Assembly (NCBI GenBank): GCA_900455155.1 | Contig: UGUC01000002.1 | Span: forward strand, 1,860,001 to 1,924,000 | Source: Providencia stuartii | GTDB taxonomy: Bacteria > Pseudomonadota > Gammaproteobacteria > Enterobacterales > Enterobacteriaceae | Direction: 5' to 3' | DNA length: 64,000 bases | Part shown: positions 61,289 to 64,000 of the stretch, in pieces | Numbering within the stretch: position 1 is the stretch's first letter | How the letters are laid out: every line of letters begins with the position of its first letter | Notes under the pieces: model-generated | Databases searched by the model: none | Seen by the model: the letters and a program-made list of their open reading frames with translations, nothing else | What the model was told of the DNA's origin: nothing | Translations under genes and position numbers: made by a program

Positions 61289-62581
61289 TTAACCTAACAG
61301 TTCAGCTAAACGCTGTGCCAATTGCTGCTGCGATACTGTTTCTTGCTCACCTGTTCGTAGATCTTTTACCCCGACTTGGTGATTAGCGATTTCCTCTTCG
61401 CCTAAAATCAACGCAACTTTAGCGCCCTGTTTATCTGCACGCGCTAATTGCTTTTTAAAGTTACCGCCGCCATGGTTGGTCATCACACGTAAGTTTGGTA
61501 GAGCATCACGTACTTGCTCTGCTAATAACAGCGCCGATTTTTGGCTATTTTCACCAAATGAGGCTAAATAAACATCCGTGACAGATTCATCAGCAATAAA
61601 GCCGGGATTTAGGCTTTCAACTAATAGAACCATACGTTCCATGCCCATAGCAAAACCGACAGCTGGGGTTGGTTTACCGCCCAATTGACCGACTAAACCA
61701 TCATAACGGCCACCAGCACATACTGTACCTTGCGAGCCTAGCGCTGTTGTCACCCATTCAAAAACGGTGCGGTTGTAATAATCCAGACCACGTACTAAAC
61801 GTTGATTAACACGATACTGAATACCCGCTGCATCTAACAATTTGCATAAACCATCAAAATGCTCACGAGATTCATCATCTAAATAATCAAACAGCTCAGG
61901 AGCATCATTTAATAACGCCTGTACATCTTGATTTTTTGAATCAAGCACACGCAATGGATTCGTGTACATACGGCGTTTGCAATCTTCATCGAGTTTTTCT
62001 TTATGCTGCTCAAGGAAGGCCACTAATGCTTCACGATAATTTGCACGAGCGTCTAAAGAGCCGATTGAGTTTAACTCTAACGTCACATGTTCGCTGATAC
62101 CTAATGCGCGCCACCAGCGTGCTGTCATCATTATCAGTTCAGCATCAATGTCTGGCCCCGCAAGACCGAAAACTTCGGCGCCAAGTTGGTGAAATTGACG
62201 ATAACGGCCTTTTTGTGGGCGTTCATGACGAAACATGGGCCCTAGATACCATAAACGCTGTTCCTGATTGTACAGCAAACCATGCTCAATACCTGCACGG
62301 ACGCAACCGGCAGTATTTTCAGGGCGTAAAGTGAGACTTACCTCTGCTTTATCTGTGTCGTGACGGTCGATAAAGGTATACATCTCTTTTTCGACAACAT
62401 CGGTCACTTCACCAATCGCTCTGCTAAATAGCGGGGTGTGCTCTACAATCGGGGTACGGATTTCACTAAAGCTGTAACCCTGCAAAATATTTTTAAGTAC
62501 TGCTTCAATTTTCTGCCAGACTCGAGTGTCTGCCGGCAGATAGTCATTCATGCCACGAACGGCCTGGATATTTTTTGCCAC
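61289..62581 (-). CDS. hisS: histidyl-tRNA synthetase
   Basis: A class II synthetase for tRNA-His, 430 residues (E. coli 424). Motif 2 is [20 protein letters not shown]; the histidine-binding loop is [17 protein letters not shown], and motif 3 is [16 protein letters not shown]. The C-terminal anticodon-binding domain follows. GTG start at 62581, as in E. coli. Ten bases upstream of yfgM. Confidence 0.98.
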   Translation of the reverse strand: MAKNIQAVRGMNDYLPADTRVWQKIEAVLKNILQGYSFSEIRTPIVEHTPLFSRAIGEVTDVVEKEMYTFIDRHDTDKAEVSLTLRPENTAGCVRAGIEHGLLYNQEQRLWYLGPMFRHERPQKGRYRQFHQLGAEVFGLAGPDIDAELIMMTARWWRALGISEHVTLELNSIGSLDARANYREALVAFLEQHKEKLDEDCKRRMYTNPLRVLDSKNQDVQALLNDAPELFDYLDDESREHFDGLCKLLDAAGIQYRVNQRLVRGLDYYNRTVFEWVTTALGSQGTVCAGGRYDGLVGQLGGKPTPAVGFAMGMERMVLLVESLNPGFIADESVTDVYLASFGENSQKSALLLAEQVRDALPNLRVMTNHGGGNFKKQLARADKQGAKVALILGEEEIANHQVGVKDLRTGEQETVSQQQLAQRLAELLG

Positions 62582-62762
62582 GTTATGTCTCTATTTTTTC
62601 GGAATCGAATAGACTCGATTATAAAAGCGAAATGTCATTGGGTTCAATCGACAAACCACAATATTCCGCTTCAATCGGGAATATTCTGCTCTTTTTGGGT
62701 TTGTCCGTTTAATTTTTACATCAAGCTATGCGCTGAACCCCCGTCAAAAAGTCATAAAAACA

Positions 62763-62790
62763 AAAACTGGCCCTCAATGAGCCAGTTGTT
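62763..62790 (-). terminator. terminator of ispG
   Basis: AACTGGC/GCCAGTT with a 9-base loop is followed on the minus strand by TTTTGTTTTT, just past the ispG stop. Confidence 0.8.
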
Positions 62791-62796
62791 TGACAA

Positions 62797-63918
62797 TTAT
62801 TTTTCGACTTGGTTTATCTTTATACGGTTATTTTCATCAAGCATTGCTGCTTTTGCGCGAATTTTCGCCTCAAGCTGATCAATAATATTGTCATTATCAA
62901 AACGCTCTTTTTGGCGAACGCCATCTTCATAGAAACCACTTTTGGTTTTCGCGCCAGCCACACCTAAAGTAGAAACCTCGGCTTCACCCGGGCCATTCAC
63001 TACACAACCAATAATAGAGACATCCATCGGCGTGATAATGTCTTCGAGGCGCTGCTCCAAAGCATTTACCGTACCAATCACATCAAATTCTTGGCGTGAA
63101 CAGGTTGGGCAAGCAATAAAGTTGATGCCACGTGAGCGGATCCGTAACGATTTTAGAATATCAAAACCGACTTTCACTTCCTCAACAGGATCCGCCGCGA
63201 GTGAGATACGTAACGTATCGCCGATACCTTCAGCCAACAACATACCAAGACCAATTGCTGATTTCACTGAACCAGAACGAGCCCCACCCGCTTCTGTAAT
63301 ACCGAGGTGAAGTGGTTGATCAATTTTTTGCGCCAATAAACGATAAGAGCCGACGGCAAGAAAGACATCCGACGCTTTAACACTGACCTTGAACTGATCG
63401 AAATTCAGCCTGTCCAAGATATCAACATGTCGCATTGCTGATTCAACCAATGCTTCAGGTGTTGGCTCACCGTATTTTTCTTGGATATCTTTTTCCAGTG
63501 ACCCGCCATTGACCCCTATACGGATAGGAATGTTGTGATGACGAGCACTATCAACGACTTGGCGAATACGCTCTTCACTGCCGATATTACCTGGGTTAAT
63601 TCGTAGGCAGTCAACACCATATTCAGCCACTTTCATCGCGATACGGTAGTCAAAGTGAATATCCGCAACCAATGGCACATTCACGCGCTGCTTAATTAAT
63701 TTAAAGGCTTCTGCTGCATCCATCGTAGGAACAGACACGCGGACGATATCAACACCTACACGCTCAAGTGATTGGATTTGCCGCACAGTGGCTTCAACAT
63801 CCGTCGTGCGCGTATTCGTCATAGATTGGACAGCAATGGGAGCACCATCGCCAATAGGCACGTTACCTACATAAATTCGGGTGGATTTACGTCTTTTTAT
63901 CGGTGATTCATTATGCAT
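62797..63918 (-). CDS. ispG: 4-hydroxy-3-methylbut-2-enyl diphosphate synthase (flavodoxin)
   Basis: The penultimate enzyme of the MEP isoprenoid pathway, an iron-sulfur protein; 373 residues (E. coli 372). The TIM barrel opens [20 protein letters not shown]; the 4Fe-4S cysteines are in [13 protein letters not shown] and [12 protein letters not shown]. The ATG at 63918 has AGAGAG at a distance. The upstream gene, probably rodZ in E. coli order, is not recognisable in the 82 bases left. Confidence 0.97.
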   Translation of the reverse strand: MHNESPIKRRKSTRIYVGNVPIGDGAPIAVQSMTNTRTTDVEATVRQIQSLERVGVDIVRVSVPTMDAAEAFKLIKQRVNVPLVADIHFDYRIAMKVAEYGVDCLRINPGNIGSEERIRQVVDSARHHNIPIRIGVNGGSLEKDIQEKYGEPTPEALVESAMRHVDILDRLNFDQFKVSVKASDVFLAVGSYRLLAQKIDQPLHLGITEAGGARSGSVKSAIGLGMLLAEGIGDTLRISLAADPVEEVKVGFDILKSLRIRSRGINFIACPTCSRQEFDVIGTVNALEQRLEDIITPMDVSIIGCVVNGPGEAEVSTLGVAGAKTKSGFYEDGVRQKERFDNDNIIDQLEAKIRAKAAMLDENNRIKINQVEK

Positions 63919-64000
63919 TTTAATTTTACTCTCTGGACATCCATGTGCTCTTAAACACTGTTGTGTAGTTGATAATCATTGCTTCGATGACCACTATACA

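Noticed and set aside
63919-64000. 3' end of rodZ upstream of ispG
   Set aside because: No frame in these 82 bases resembles a RodZ C-terminus that I can recognise.

Overview
The window looks like a chromosomal segment of a low-GC enterobacterium of the family Morganellaceae, most probably Providencia. This is inferred from the protein sequences, which resemble Escherichia coli orthologues closely but not identically, from AT-rich spacers, and from gene order. No database search was possible. Several E. coli neighbourhoods are preserved: sixA-fadJ-fadI-yfcZ-fadL-mlaA-tRNA-Arg(CCT); gltX between tRNA-Val/tRNA-Lys and tRNA-Ala clusters; ypeB, ligA-zipA-cysZ-cysK-ptsHI-crr; cysM and cysPUWA; yfeX-yfeY-ypeA-hemF; and der-bamB-yfgM-hisS-ispG.

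Layout. 1-10.4 kb: end of a histidine-utilisation gene (hutI), smrB, sixA, the anaerobic beta-oxidation pair fadIJ, yfcZ and the fatty-acid porin fadL (both fad units carry FadR-type operators), a tiny membrane peptide gene and mlaA. 10.4-13.7 kb: a gene-poor stretch holding tRNA-Arg(CCT), a decayed inverted copy of that tRNA, and a small HEAT-like ORF. 13.7-19.2 kb: a DUF898 membrane protein coupled to an M48 protease, an FAD amine-oxidase-like enzyme and an SLC13-type anion permease. 19.3-27.3 kb: an accessory metabolic locus with a cyclase, an SDR and a MoaF-like protein, plus a MetQ-like lipoprotein diverging from a CMD-fusion/FAD-monooxygenase/MetN/MetI operon. 27.8-32.1 kb: a CPA1 antiporter, an MrpJ-like regulator and 1.9 kb of AT-rich DNA without genes. 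32.1-63.9 kb: conserved backbone (tRNAs, gltX, nupC, ligA, zipA, cysZ, cysK, PTS genes, sulfate/thiosulfate uptake, haem, rluF, der, bamB, yfgM, hisS, ispG) with a MarR/SDR pair and an M4 protease as accessory items.

How the genes work together. Three themes stand out. Long-chain fatty acid import (FadL) and beta-oxidation (FadIJ) share FadR control. Cysteine and sulfur assimilation is dense: CysZ, CysK, CysM and CysPUWA, with a methionine-type ABC transporter and flavin enzymes in the accessory locus that could scavenge an organic sulfur or nitrogen compound. Sugar uptake (HPr, EI, EIIA-Glc) and cAMP-CRP-type sites at nupC tie into carbon control.

A striking technical or biological feature is that seven genes (hutI, smrB, mlaA, the M48 protease, the FAD oxidoreductase, cysM, yfeY) are interrupted by a total of eight frameshifts, each repairable by removing one base. 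No frameshift in the opposite direction was found. This looks more like insertion-type sequencing error than seven real pseudogenes, and these loci are probably intact in the living strain. The best candidate for an undescribed system is the 19.3-27.3 kb locus. Secondary candidates are the DUF898/M48 pair and the 31-residue membrane peptide with its structured leader.
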